From Bacteroidota bacterium (GTDB taxonomy: Bacteria; Bacteroidota; Ignavibacteria; UBA10030; SZUA-254), in NCBI GenBank assembly GCA_020056225.1, contig JAGVIE010000042.1, positions 1 to 45,376 of the forward strand: a DNA stretch of 45,376 nt, in the 5' to 3' direction. Numbering within the stretch: the first letter of the stretch is position 1; every line of letters starts with the position of its first letter. The notes beneath the pieces were generated by a model. It saw nothing but the letters and a program-made list of their open reading frames with translations, did no database searches and was not told the origin of the DNA. Both the position numbers and the translations under genes were made by a program. Below, piece by piece: positions 18,059 through 26,282 of this stretch.

Positions 18059-18439
18059 TCACTTATTATCTTCTTGGTAGATTATAGCTACAGCCTTAAC
18101 AATTTTTCGTTTCGATGAAGCATAGACATTACCTATTAAGATACCACCCTCTCCCTTTTCTTCAGTAGGAAGAACAATAAGTCCATCTGCTCCAATTTCT
18201 TTCGCCTTAACAATTACTTTTTCTAAAAGTTCTGTCTCACTATCACCCGATGATGCTGGATCAGCCGTTACTAATGCGATTTCTTTGTATGGTTTTTTAA
18301 CATTTTCTTTGGTAGTAAAAATATCGATATCACCACTTTTGGGATGTAGCTTTATTGACGTGAATTTTGTTATTTCTATGGATGGACCACATCCAAACAC
18401 AAATAGCATAGTGAAAAGAAATAAAATGTTTTTTTTCAT
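18059..18439 (-). CDS. Small lipoprotein, function unknown
   Basis: 126 residues with a lipoprotein signal peptide ending in the lipobox FVFGC (acylated Cys17), so it is anchored to a membrane facing the periplasm or surface. The mature part has a strand-helix pattern with KPYKEIALVTADP and a helix ELLEKVIVKAKEIGADGLIVLP. This arrangement (a strand, an amphipathic helix and a GADG-hydrophobic strand) recurs in small bacterial envelope lipoproteins of unknown role. GAAGGCAAG precedes the ATG. It stands alone between the decayed gene and the toxin-antitoxin pair. Confidence 0.75.
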   Translation of the reverse strand: MKKNILFLFTMLFVFGCGPSIEITKFTSIKLHPKSGDIDIFTTKENVKKPYKEIALVTADPASSGDSETELLEKVIVKAKEIGADGLIVLPTEEKGEGGILIGNVYASSKRKIVKAVAIIYQEDNK

Positions 18440-18573
18440 CTTGCCTTCATTGCATGAATGACATAATAATCAACCCGCTAATTATGGTTGGTAAGATAAT
18501 AATTATTTCAGCTTAATTCAACCCACACTAAAAGGAAACGGCACTCCCCGCACAAAGAATATCTGATTGTTAT

Positions 18574-18843
18574 TTAATCAAATAAATCAGAATGTGAACC
18601 ATTCCGGATTAAGATTAAATTGTTATCCTCAATTTTATATATCAATAACCAATCAGGGGTAATATGGCATTCCCGGCAATCTTTATAGCTACCATGAAGC
18701 TGATGCTCTCTATGTTTCTGTTCTAATTTTTCCTCGCAGGCAAGTTTCTCAATAACCTCTACCAGCTTGTCAATTTCCCGTCCCTGCTTTTTAGAGAGTT
18801 TATAATCTTTCTTAAACTGGTTTGTTCTCAGGATGGAGAGCAT
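18574..18843 (-). CDS. yafQ: YafQ-family type II toxin (RelE/ParE superfamily mRNA interferase)
   Basis: 89 residues. The pattern LRTNQFKKDYKLSKKQGRE, then LEQKHREHQLHGSYKDCREC, HITPDWLLIYKI and LIRNGSHSDLF is the YafQ signature: His residues of the KHREHxL stretch, Asp of the CHITPDWLL stretch and the terminal GSHSDLF histidine form the active site known for E. coli YafQ, a ribosome-dependent endonuclease. The ATG at 18843 overlaps the antitoxin stop by one base (TGATG). An upstream TTG at 18846 is possible but less likely. All catalytic residues appear present, so the toxin is likely active. Confidence 0.92.
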   Translation of the reverse strand: MLSILRTNQFKKDYKLSKKQGREIDKLVEVIEKLACEEKLEQKHREHQLHGSYKDCRECHITPDWLLIYKIEDNNLILIRNGSHSDLFD

Positions 18844-19103
18844 CAACCTTCAAGCTCAATCATCAATTCTTTTACAGTATTGAACTTCTTGACACCTTTC
18901 TTTTTTCTTGCGTCTTCAATCGCTTTTTTTGTGACCGAGTTCGGTATGTATATTTTAAACGGTATGCCTTTGAAGTTTACAACTGTAGCAAAAAACATTG
19001 TCACTGCTTGGGAAGTAGTCAATCCAAGTTTACGGAATATCTCATCGACATTTTTCTTGAGCTTCGGCTCTACTCTTGTACTTAACATCACTGTCTTAGG
19101 CAT
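18843..19103 (-). CDS. dinJ: RelB/DinJ-family antitoxin
   Basis: 86 residues from the ATG at 19103, which has GAAAGGA six bases upstream; the frame stays open to 19160 but the added residues look non-coding. The N-terminal TVMLSTRVEPKLKKNVDEIF is the ribbon-helix-helix DNA-binding part, and LGLTTSQAVTMFFATVVNFKGIPF is the RelB/DinJ signature. The C-terminus should wrap the toxin. A perfect palindrome 23 bases upstream (19126-19140) is the probable autorepression operator. Translationally coupled with yafQ. Confidence 0.92.
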   Translation of the reverse strand: MPKTVMLSTRVEPKLKKNVDEIFRKLGLTTSQAVTMFFATVVNFKGIPFKIYIPNSVTKKAIEDARKKKGVKKFNTVKELMIELEG

Positions 19104-19125
19104 AGGTGTCCTTTCTTTCTTAAAT

Positions 19126-19157
19126 AAATGTATTACATTTGCCATACAATTGCAAAT
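19126..19157 (-). promoter_or_regulatory. Candidate operator/promoter of dinJ-yafQ
   Basis: AAATGTA-T-TACATTT (19126-19140) is a perfect 15-base palindrome. A second inverted repeat, ATTTGC with GCAAAT (19137-19142 and 19152-19157), overlaps it. On the minus strand TTGTAT and TATTTA are spaced 17 bases and frame the palindrome, so a bound RHH repressor would block RNA polymerase. This is inference from family behaviour and position. Confidence 0.55.
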
Positions 19158-19792
19158 CATGTGTGATCGTAAACCTTCAAATCTTCAACAGGGATCGCTC
19201 CCTCCCGAGTAATCTTAAGTTTCTTTCCACTTACATCAACTACAGTTGACGGCAGAGATGGCGGAAGCTTGCCTGCATCAATAAACAAATCGACTTTATC
19301 ACCAAAGATATCTATCAGGGTATCACTTTCATTTAGCGTATTCTGTCCTGAGATGTTAGCGCTTGTCGAGACGATTGGGGTATGACATTCTTCGATGAGT
19401 TTTAAACAAAATCTGTTATCGGGAATACGAATGCCTATCTTTCCTTCATCAGATTTAAGCAATCGATGAATATTTTTATTAGCTTTAAAAATCATCGTTA
19501 ATGGTCCGGGCCAGTATTCTTTGCTCAGAGCCAACGCTAACGGAGTTATCTCGTCAACTAATTCCCTTAGCATCATGATGTTGTTCACGAGTACGAGCAT
19601 GGGATTGTGTTCATCTCGCCGCTTGATCCGGAAGATCTTTCTAACCGCTTCTTTATTAAACGCATCGCAACCGATTCCATAAATCGTGTCTGTCGGATAA
19701 ACGATTATACCGCCGCGCTTGATGATACGAGCCGCTTCATCAATTATCTTCGTTTGAATCCGGTGAGGATTTAATTTAATAACCTTTCCCAT
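19157..19792 (-). CDS. tsaC: L-threonylcarbamoyladenylate synthase (Sua5/YciO/YrdC family)
   Basis: Makes threonylcarbamoyl-AMP, the first step of t6A tRNA modification. 211 residues: a single YrdC domain, without the C-terminal Sua5 extension. Signatures are VYPTDTIYGIGCDA, KRRDEHNPMLVLV (the KxR..P motif), WPGPLTMIF, IGIRIPDNRF and PIVSTSANISG, which line the ATP/threonine pocket. ATG start 11 bases after waaF, last envelope-operon gene; the toxin-antitoxin pair starts 53 bases downstream. Confidence 0.93.
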   Translation of the reverse strand: MGKVIKLNPHRIQTKIIDEAARIIKRGGIIVYPTDTIYGIGCDAFNKEAVRKIFRIKRRDEHNPMLVLVNNIMMLRELVDEITPLALALSKEYWPGPLTMIFKANKNIHRLLKSDEGKIGIRIPDNRFCLKLIEECHTPIVSTSANISGQNTLNESDTLIDIFGDKVDLFIDAGKLPPSLPSTVVDVSGKKLKITREGAIPVEDLKVYDHT

Positions 19793-19803
19793 CGATCTGA
19801 TTT

Positions 19804-20862
19804 CTATATTTGCGCCGGCATTGATTTTATAAGATTGATAACCTTATCATACACAACATTCGCTGAAATCAGTTTCATACAGTCGAACGTACGTATCGGA
19901 CAACGCTTCCCACCGTGTATACTGCACGGTCGACAAGTTAATCCTTTAGTCTCGACAATAATATCGCTCGCACCATAAGGAGCAAAACCGAATTTTGGAT
20001 CTGTTGCCCCAAATATTGCAACGACCGGAGTTCCAACTGATACAGCGAGATGCATCGGCGCGCTGTCGTTAGATACCAGTACGCGACACCGGCGAATTAA
20101 CTCGGCAGACTGCAACAGCGACAGTTTCCCAGCCGCTGAATATACTTTCTTCGATGAGACTGTGCCGCGAATCTCCTCACACAAATCGGAATCTTCCCTC
20201 CCGCCGACGAGAACGATTTGATAATTTATTTGGGTTAACTTATCAATTAGTTCAATGAACCGCTCTTTCAACCAGCGTTTTGTATTCCAGACACTGCCCG
20301 GTGCAATGGAGATGAGCGTATCTAGCTGTTGAATTCCAAACTCCGAAAGTAACAAATCAACCTGCTGACGGTCATGAAGTGAAGGAAACAAGCGCGGGTA
20401 TTCCTTCACATTCGACTTAATACCCAAAACCTTTAGGAGCGAAAGATTGCGTTCGATCTCGTGGATCGAACCATCGTAATGAACTACATCGGTGAATAAA
20501 AAACTACCCGCACTTTTGTCAAAACCAATGCGTCTTTTTATTTCTGCCAACCGCACGAGAACTGCACTTCTCATTGAACGATGCGGGATGATAGCCACAT
20601 CGTATTTTTTCTTCCGAAGATTACTCGCCGACCTTATCATCCCACCCAATCCGGAATCTTTATTTCGTTTGTCGAAAATTATTACCTCATTGATTGCCGG
20701 ATGGTTAGCAGGTAAATCGGCAACGCCTGGTATGACAAGAAAATCTATAAGAGCAGTCGGATAGTGTGCCCTGAGAACCTGAATCAATGGTATTGCAAGC
20801 ACAACATCTCCGGCAAATGCCGTTTGAACGACCAAGATTCTATTTAAATCAACTTTCGTCAA
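19804..20862 (-). CDS. waaF: ADP-heptose:LPS heptosyltransferase (GT9 family)
   Basis: Adds heptose to the LPS inner core at the cytoplasmic face of the inner membrane. 352 residues with a GT-B fold: N-terminal ILVVQTAFAGDVVLAIPLI and the acceptor-side HRSMRSAVL; C-terminal SIAPGSVWNTKRWL, LVGGREDSDLCEEI and NDSAPMHLAVSVGTPVVAIFG, the nucleotide-sugar binding signature of the family. The start is TTG at 20862, since no in-frame ATG exists near the first strand. It lies 9 bases after lpxL, so both act on LPS. Assignment to WaaF rather than WaaC or another GT9 enzyme is tentative. Confidence 0.85.
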   Translation of the reverse strand: MTKVDLNRILVVQTAFAGDVVLAIPLIQVLRAHYPTALIDFLVIPGVADLPANHPAINEVIIFDKRNKDSGLGGMIRSASNLRKKKYDVAIIPHRSMRSAVLVRLAEIKRRIGFDKSAGSFLFTDVVHYDGSIHEIERNLSLLKVLGIKSNVKEYPRLFPSLHDRQQVDLLLSEFGIQQLDTLISIAPGSVWNTKRWLKERFIELIDKLTQINYQIVLVGGREDSDLCEEIRGTVSSKKVYSAAGKLSLLQSAELIRRCRVLVSNDSAPMHLAVSVGTPVVAIFGATDPKFGFAPYGASDIIVETKGLTCRPCSIHGGKRCPIRTFDCMKLISANVVYDKVINLIKSMPAQI

Positions 20863-20871
20863 GGTTGGGTG

Positions 20872-21774
20872 TTAGGAAGATGGCTCGATATTTTTCAAGG
20901 TATGCTTCCAGCGGCGGTGCATCCAGAGCCAATGATCGGGATGTTGGCGGATGTGCCCTTCCAGTTTAATAAGATGACGGCGTGTCAATTCTCTGACATT
21001 TTCATCGGTTGATCCGGTCAAATCATTTGTTTGGATCTCTTCCAGATAAATATCGTACGTGCCGTCGTGTTGACGAATCATGTATCCTATCAGTAAAGGA
21101 GCGCCGCTACGCAATGCAAAGACAGCCGGTCCCTGATGTGTGGCAACGATTGATCCAAAAAATTCAATATAAATACCATGGTCTTTATCGCCGCTCTGAT
21201 CGGGAGCTATCGCAACTATGCCGCCATTGTGTAAAGTCTTAATTATTTCCCGAACCGATAAGCCCATGGGGACGACTTTATTCCCGAACAAACAACGATG
21301 CTTGTTGATGACTTCATCGACAAAGATATTATTTTGTTTCTGCACGATGATGGTGAATGGTATCTTAGAAAAATACGACATACCCAATGCTATCAGTTCC
21401 CAATTGCCGAAATGACCGGAGAGCACAACCAAGCCCTTACCTTCTGAAAATCTGCCATTTAACAACTCAAGATTATGCGGTCTAAGAAGTTTTCGAAAAA
21501 CTTCATCGGTAAGATTCGGAAACCAGAGCAGTTCGATGAATGAGATACCAAAATTCCGGAATGAACCGCGCGCGATCGAGATACATTCTTCATCACTTTT
21601 ATCGGAAAATGCAAGGTGCAGGTTTTCAATTGCAACACGTCGTCTGCCGGGCGACAGGTGGAAACCGAGACTCCCGATATAAAACCCCAATCGCTGGGCG
21701 GACTTCAAAGGCAGTGCCAGCACCAGCCATTTGAAGATCTGAAATAAAATAAACTCTATCCTGTAGCGAATCAC
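20872..21774 (-). CDS. lpxL: Lipid A biosynthesis acyltransferase (LpxL/HtrB family)
   Basis: Transfers a secondary acyl chain to the lipid A precursor at the inner membrane. 300 residues, usual length. An N-terminal hydrophobic segment (about 7-22) anchors it. The catalytic HX4E motif is SGHFGNWE (His121, Glu126). GGIVAIAPDQSG, EFFG, QGPAVFALRSGAPL and the C-terminal HPDHWLWMHRRW are family blocks. The start is GTG at 21774, six bases after the GWxTD gene stop. LpxL, LpxM and LpxP cannot be told apart from sequence alone. Confidence 0.92.
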   Translation of the reverse strand: MIRYRIEFILFQIFKWLVLALPLKSAQRLGFYIGSLGFHLSPGRRRVAIENLHLAFSDKSDEECISIARGSFRNFGISFIELLWFPNLTDEVFRKLLRPHNLELLNGRFSEGKGLVVLSGHFGNWELIALGMSYFSKIPFTIIVQKQNNIFVDEVINKHRCLFGNKVVPMGLSVREIIKTLHNGGIVAIAPDQSGDKDHGIYIEFFGSIVATHQGPAVFALRSGAPLLIGYMIRQHDGTYDIYLEEIQTNDLTGSTDENVRELTRRHLIKLEGHIRQHPDHWLWMHRRWKHTLKNIEPSS

Positions 21775-21780
21775 CGAATA

Positions 21781-23181
21781 TCACCGCATCTTTTGGGCGT
21801 AACGTTTATACCAATCGGTATCATGTAGCTCATCCCGGTGTGTCGAGTGTACCAGAATATAATTTCCTAAACCTTCCTTATCAACGAAAACGAATTCCAC
21901 CCCACCTTGAATATTATGATAGCGCCAGACTTCATACGGATTACTTTCGCCTGTGCTTTGAGACCGTTCTATCTCATCATAATGTCCATAGATGATGTAA
22001 ACACGGCCCCTGTCGGTTTTCCATCCTTCCCTGAATCCTGAACTGTATTGGTTGTTCGCATATTCGACACGCTTGATATAATCTTCTTCCCTCTCATTGA
22101 TCATCGGCTGATCATCCGTGTCGCGTCGCTGCCAGAAATCAAACAAAAATTTCTGCTTCGCCTTCAGATCGGTTAGATTACTGTACTGCTCTCGTTCTGC
22201 AACTGATGCGATATAATGCACATGATTGAAGGCGCGGTCTATGTCCTGCTCATTCATAATCCCATACCTGCTTCCGGAGTAAATCGCCCCCGAATATGCG
22301 ATTGAAGTATCAGGCATAGAGCCATGTTTGTAAACAAAAAATTTCTTTTCGGTCTTCGCAATAATATTTTTCAGCGTATCAACCAAAGATACCCTGAACA
22401 GATACGAACCTGATCGGAGCGCAGAAAGGTTGAAAGTTCCCACCTCGACACTCGCATTATACAACCGCGGTTTGTTTTTATCTTTCACTAGAATTTCACG
22501 ACCGGCAGCGTCTAAAACCGATGCCCTGACGATTACGCTATCAGTTGTTTTATTCACGAGAAGATTATAAACAGTCGTATAGTAATACATGATGGGCAAA
22601 CCCGTTCCGTAAAGCCGGCCCGGATTTGGAATCACCTCGAGTGTATTTTTGTAAAACAAAGATTGCTCATTAACGGATGTCTTGATTGATGTGCAGAATT
22701 CAATATCGCTCAGGCATTCTTTATCCGTAGGATAACCCGTAACACGAAGCGGCAATATTGCCGTTGTCTTTCGGCTGGAATCGAGCACATCTTGACATAT
22801 CATCGTTAAACGATAATCTCCCGGCGGTAAATCAACAGTTTGCATACCGTACAATGTTTTCGGTCTGACCGAGTTGATGCTGTCTTCAATCTCGTGAGCA
22901 ACCAACCATTCTTTGCTTGAAACAGCAATAGAGTCTTTCAGGATCAACAAACTCATCAGAGCTTTACCCGTGTAATGTCCGGAGTCACGTACATAAGAAA
23001 GAATATTTTCACCGATACCATAATACAATTCGATGTAGACCTGAGTTGAGTCTCCGTAAAATTGAGCAACATCTACATCGATTCTAAATTCAGCATTACT
23101 TTTAATTGTAACCTGTGCCTGAGCAGGATAGAAATAAAATATCCATGCAAGAACTGATAACAATAACGATACTTTTTTCAC
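21781..23181 (-). CDS. Secreted GWxTD domain-containing protein
   Basis: 466 residues with a signal peptide ending near PAQAQ. The central part is beta-rich (several strand pairs around residues 160-290). The C-terminal third holds the GWxTD domain: FWQRRDTDDQP, then EGWKTDRGRVYIIYGHYDEI with the GWKTD signature, and YEVWRYHN near the end. Such proteins are found mainly in Chlorobi, Ignavibacteria and Acidobacteria; no biochemical function is established. The GTG start at 23181 has AGGAG 8 bases upstream, inside the end of yjbQ. It is sandwiched between yjbQ and lpxL in the envelope operon. Confidence 0.85.
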   Translation of the reverse strand: MKKVSLLLSVLAWIFYFYPAQAQVTIKSNAEFRIDVDVAQFYGDSTQVYIELYYGIGENILSYVRDSGHYTGKALMSLLILKDSIAVSSKEWLVAHEIEDSINSVRPKTLYGMQTVDLPPGDYRLTMICQDVLDSSRKTTAILPLRVTGYPTDKECLSDIEFCTSIKTSVNEQSLFYKNTLEVIPNPGRLYGTGLPIMYYYTTVYNLLVNKTTDSVIVRASVLDAAGREILVKDKNKPRLYNASVEVGTFNLSALRSGSYLFRVSLVDTLKNIIAKTEKKFFVYKHGSMPDTSIAYSGAIYSGSRYGIMNEQDIDRAFNHVHYIASVAEREQYSNLTDLKAKQKFLFDFWQRRDTDDQPMINEREEDYIKRVEYANNQYSSGFREGWKTDRGRVYIIYGHYDEIERSQSTGESNPYEVWRYHNIQGGVEFVFVDKEGLGNYILVHSTHRDELHDTDWYKRYAQKMR

Positions 23182-23184
23182 ATT

Positions 23185-23598
23185 CTACTCTCCTATCGCT
23201 TTTACTATAACCCTTTTTCTCCGCTGTCCGTCAAACTCGGCATAATATATTTGCTGCCACGGACCAAAATCAAGTTCACCATCCGTAATCGGGACGATGA
23301 CTTCATGGTGAAGAAGAAGACTCTTCAGATGCGCATCGCCATTTGTCTCACCCGTCCGATGGTGACGGTAATCCGGATTCGGAGGCGCTATTTTTTCCAG
23401 CCAGTCATCTATATCTTTGATCAAACCGGATTCTGCATCATTTACATAAACTCCGGCAGTGATGTGCATTGCAGAGACCAATACCATTCCTTCTTTTATA
23501 CCACTGCGCTTCACAATTTGTGTGACCTCAGTGGTGATATTGACGTACTCTCTGCGATTCTTGGTATTGAACCAAATATATTCTGTAAGTGATTTCAT
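23185..23598 (-). CDS. yjbQ: YjbQ/UPF0047 family protein
   Basis: 137 residues, one YjbQ domain. The conserved ligands are in [34 protein letters not shown] (split GDAH metal-site motif), and [16 protein letters not shown], followed by KRVIVK at the end. E. coli YjbQ has weak thiamine phosphate synthase activity, but the physiological role is unsettled. First gene of the run yjbQ-GWxTD-lpxL-waaF-tsaC; its stop codon region contains the Shine-Dalgarno of the next gene. Confidence 0.92.
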   Translation of the reverse strand: MKSLTEYIWFNTKNRREYVNITTEVTQIVKRSGIKEGMVLVSAMHITAGVYVNDAESGLIKDIDDWLEKIAPPNPDYRHHRTGETNGDAHLKSLLLHHEVIVPITDGELDFGPWQQIYYAEFDGQRRKRVIVKAIGE

Positions 23599-23713
23599 AT
23601 TAGATTTTACTAAACATATAAAAAAAGTTGACTAAAGGCAATCGCTATGAGTTAATAAAAAGGGTGAGTTTTTCGATTCACACGTTTAACATTGGTACAT
23701 TACCCAAAGACTA

Positions 23714-23830
23714 TTATTGAAGCATCATCCGCTTTACAGTTTGATAAGTATTCGTTGTATTGCGATCTTCATTCATCCCAACAGCTATGACGCGGTAGAA
23801 AAAAGTGAAAGCCCGGTTACCAAATCAAGG
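23714..23830 (-). pseudogene. Relic of a T9SS C-terminal sorting domain
   Basis: On the minus strand a short open stretch reads FFYRVIAVGMNEDRN and then TYQTVKRMMLQ before a TAA at 23714-23716. This copies the end of a T9SS sorting domain (FYR-hydrophobic ... K-M-hydrophobic-L), yet no upstream part of a gene exists in that frame: a TGA lies just before the conserved strand. It sits after the terminator of the 778-residue protein gene, so it is probably the tail of a deleted cargo gene. Confidence 0.6.
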
Positions 23831-23871
23831 GGAGGGGCCATTGATTAGGTGGAGGATCCGGACTTTCACTT
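23803..23871 (-). terminator. Terminator after the 8-repeat SBBP protein gene
   Basis: AAGTGAAAG (23803-23811) pairs with CTTTCACTT (23863-23871), extended by CCGG/CCGG after one mismatch, with a further AATCAA/TTGATT stem in the loop. On the minus strand a run of Ts overlaps the end of the stem. It lies about 40 bases after the stop at 23910. The rest of 23599-23713 shows nothing I can support. Confidence 0.6.
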
Positions 23872-23909
23872 ATTCAGAACTCAACCAATATTAACTCAGT
23901 CTAATATCC

Positions 23910-26246
23910 TTATTTCATCAACACCATCTTTTTGATCTGCTGATACTGACCGTCGTTTACTATTATCCTGTAGAAATAGATTCCAGACGAAAACTCGGCG
24001 GCATTGAACATTAGCTCCTGATTACCTTCATCCATCTCCTCGTTCTCAAGAAGAGTCGCCACTTCCCTGCCGAGAATATCGTATATTTTCAATGTTACGA
24101 GAGAAGCTTCCGGCAAACCGAAGCCGATGGTTGTAGTCGGGTTAAATGGATTAGGATAATTCTGATTCAGCGCGAAATTTTCCGGCGTCAGATCGAGCGA
24201 CCCCAGCTCGAACGCGAGCGGATTCATCAACGGCGCTATTGCAGGCGAAAGATACCATACGCTGTCGACCGGATTGACGCCTGTTATCACAAGCGCATCT
24301 TTTGATACAATCTTCAGAGAATCGTCGAATGCATGATTGATTCGTGAGATGACTGTATCGAGCAAGTTCCAATCGACTGACGGATATTTTCCGCCGTAGG
24401 TCATATAATTATCCGCCAGCACTGCAATCTGGCGTAGCGTTTTATTCCTGTACGGATTAGTCAGTACAGCGTCATCGTAAATAAGATCGCCGAATGTCGG
24501 TGGTGTAATCTCGGCATCACTTGCACCGATATTTACCTTCAGTGCGAGAAGCTCTCCGGCAAGATGGTTGTCGTGATACGCGCGCTTTGGATTTTTCTTT
24601 TCGCCTACGAATACTTTCGTGCCGAAGGAATCGAATCTACTCGCATCACCGGCATCAGGCATATATGCCGCTATACTGCTTCCCTTATCGAACCGCATCC
24701 AGCCGTATGAAGTCGCACTATCCGGTCGTGGGTTGCCAAGCACCAAGCCGCCCGGGTATCCGGCAAAACCCCGCTTGATCTTCGGAAAAGCAAGCCGTAT
24801 AACTTCGTTGCATACATTGCCTCCTGTTGGTTTCAGCGTGGGCAAAATAGCTACACCTTTTTGAGCAAGACTGTCTTGTGTAAACGATCGATATTTAAGT
24901 CTGTCGATATCTACGTATTTGACCGTGAGAATCTCAGAACCCTTCAGTTTCTTGCTCGTGCCCGTAACATAAACGGCATTACCGGATGAGACAATTCCAA
25001 CAGGGATGTCGTCATCGTTGGCATAACCGTTATACCTTACCTGAAGACCTAAGTTGCCGTTGTTTGCTGTATATTGCAGTAACGCATAATCTTTACCTAC
25101 CCCGGCACCCATACTTGGACCGATAATGTAAGTGCCGCTCATTGCCGTGCCTACATCTTCATCATTAGCGGTACCGTTATATGCACGCACCCAATTCGAG
25201 TCACCGTTCGATTGCGCATAGCATACAGTTGTTACATCGTGGAAACTGCCGCTCTGAATACTTTTACCCGTAACTAGAACCCGCGTGGTGCTGGATAGTG
25301 AAAGTCCGTAAGCCTGATCGTCGTTACTCGCTGTTCCGTTATAGCGGTGCACCCACTGACGCACGCCCGCCGATGAGTAGCGCATAGTCGCATAATCGTA
25401 ATCGCCCGCCTCATTTTGGCTTCCACCGGTAAGGATAACGTCTCCGGTTGAGGTTCTTACAATTGAGCGAGCTATATCGTTACGCAATCCTGTTCCATTG
25501 TAACGTGCGCCCCACAATGAATCGCCGGTAGAAGGATTATACTTGATAGTGAAGTAATCGTATCCCGAATCGACGCTAGTACCGGTGACAAAAAGATCTG
25601 TGTTTCTGTAGAGCGTCATAGCCAGCGCGCTGTCGGTTCCATTGAAAGTTCCAAGTGCAGGACCATTATACCTTTTTTCCCAAAGCAGCAGTCCGGCGGA
25701 ATTATATTTCAATGTTGCGTAATCGTACCCTGTACCCGAACCTTTGCTCCATCCTGTAATAAACACATTCATCGAATCATTCACAGCGATAGCAGAAGGT
25801 TGATCATCACCATTACCTGCGGGTCCATTATATGGCTGTGTCCATAAAAGATTACCGGAGCTATCATATTTCAACGTTACATAATCGAGACCTGAGCCAC
25901 TGACGGCGCTAGTTCCTGTAACGTAAACATTTTTTGCAGTATCGACTGCAATCGCTTTTCCCTTGTCAGTCATATTTGTGGCATAATTGTAATATGCTCT
26001 CCATTTTTCTTCACCATCGGGTGAGTACTTGATCGTCACGATATCGATTCCGGTACCGGTATTCGTCATCCAGCCGGTTACCAGAATATTGCCGCTCTTA
26101 TCAACAGTAATAGCGGCAGCCCCGCTGTTGCTGTTCCTGTAAGTACCGGCAGCATGAGCGACCCATTGACGTGTATCCTGAGAAAAAGTTAGAGAGAAGG
26201 AAAATAAAAGCAGGAATGAAAAGAGAAGAAATAGTCTCAATCTCAT
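23910..26246 (-). CDS. T9SS cargo: 8-repeat SBBP beta-propeller, shared module, sorting domain
   Basis: 778 residues. A signal peptide (LLLFSFSLTFS) is followed by eight repeats of about 50 residues (25-440) of the SBBP type, for example VYVTGTSAVSGSGLDYVTLK and LLWTQPYNG, enough for one eight-bladed propeller. Residues about 450-650 form a separate module (YRSFTQDSLA ... GELLALKVNIGASD ... FGDLIY ... INHAFDDSL) that recurs in two other proteins of this window. The C-terminal sorting domain (about 690-778) has LNQNYPNPFNPTTTIGF, YDILGREVATL and IYFYRI...KKMVLMK. It should be secreted and bound to the cell surface. No enzyme motif seen; the propeller may be adhesive or structural. Confidence 0.85.
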   Translation of the reverse strand: MRLRLFLLFSFLLLFSFSLTFSQDTRQWVAHAAGTYRNSNSGAAAITVDKSGNILVTGWMTNTGTGIDIVTIKYSPDGEEKWRAYYNYATNMTDKGKAIAVDTAKNVYVTGTSAVSGSGLDYVTLKYDSSGNLLWTQPYNGPAGNGDDQPSAIAVNDSMNVFITGWSKGSGTGYDYATLKYNSAGLLLWEKRYNGPALGTFNGTDSALAMTLYRNTDLFVTGTSVDSGYDYFTIKYNPSTGDSLWGARYNGTGLRNDIARSIVRTSTGDVILTGGSQNEAGDYDYATMRYSSAGVRQWVHRYNGTASNDDQAYGLSLSSTTRVLVTGKSIQSGSFHDVTTVCYAQSNGDSNWVRAYNGTANDEDVGTAMSGTYIIGPSMGAGVGKDYALLQYTANNGNLGLQVRYNGYANDDDIPVGIVSSGNAVYVTGTSKKLKGSEILTVKYVDIDRLKYRSFTQDSLAQKGVAILPTLKPTGGNVCNEVIRLAFPKIKRGFAGYPGGLVLGNPRPDSATSYGWMRFDKGSSIAAYMPDAGDASRFDSFGTKVFVGEKKNPKRAYHDNHLAGELLALKVNIGASDAEITPPTFGDLIYDDAVLTNPYRNKTLRQIAVLADNYMTYGGKYPSVDWNLLDTVISRINHAFDDSLKIVSKDALVITGVNPVDSVWYLSPAIAPLMNPLAFELGSLDLTPENFALNQNYPNPFNPTTTIGFGLPEASLVTLKIYDILGREVATLLENEEMDEGNQELMFNAAEFSSGIYFYRIIVNDGQYQQIKKMVLMK

Positions 26247-26282
26247 AGAAAAACTAACCCCCTTTCACGGGCATAAGTATTA

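Noticed and set aside
16973-19157. Genomic island integrated at tRNA-Arg
   Set aside because: The accessory genes lie on the 5' side of the tRNA, there is no integrase, and I found no repeat of the tRNA 3' end.
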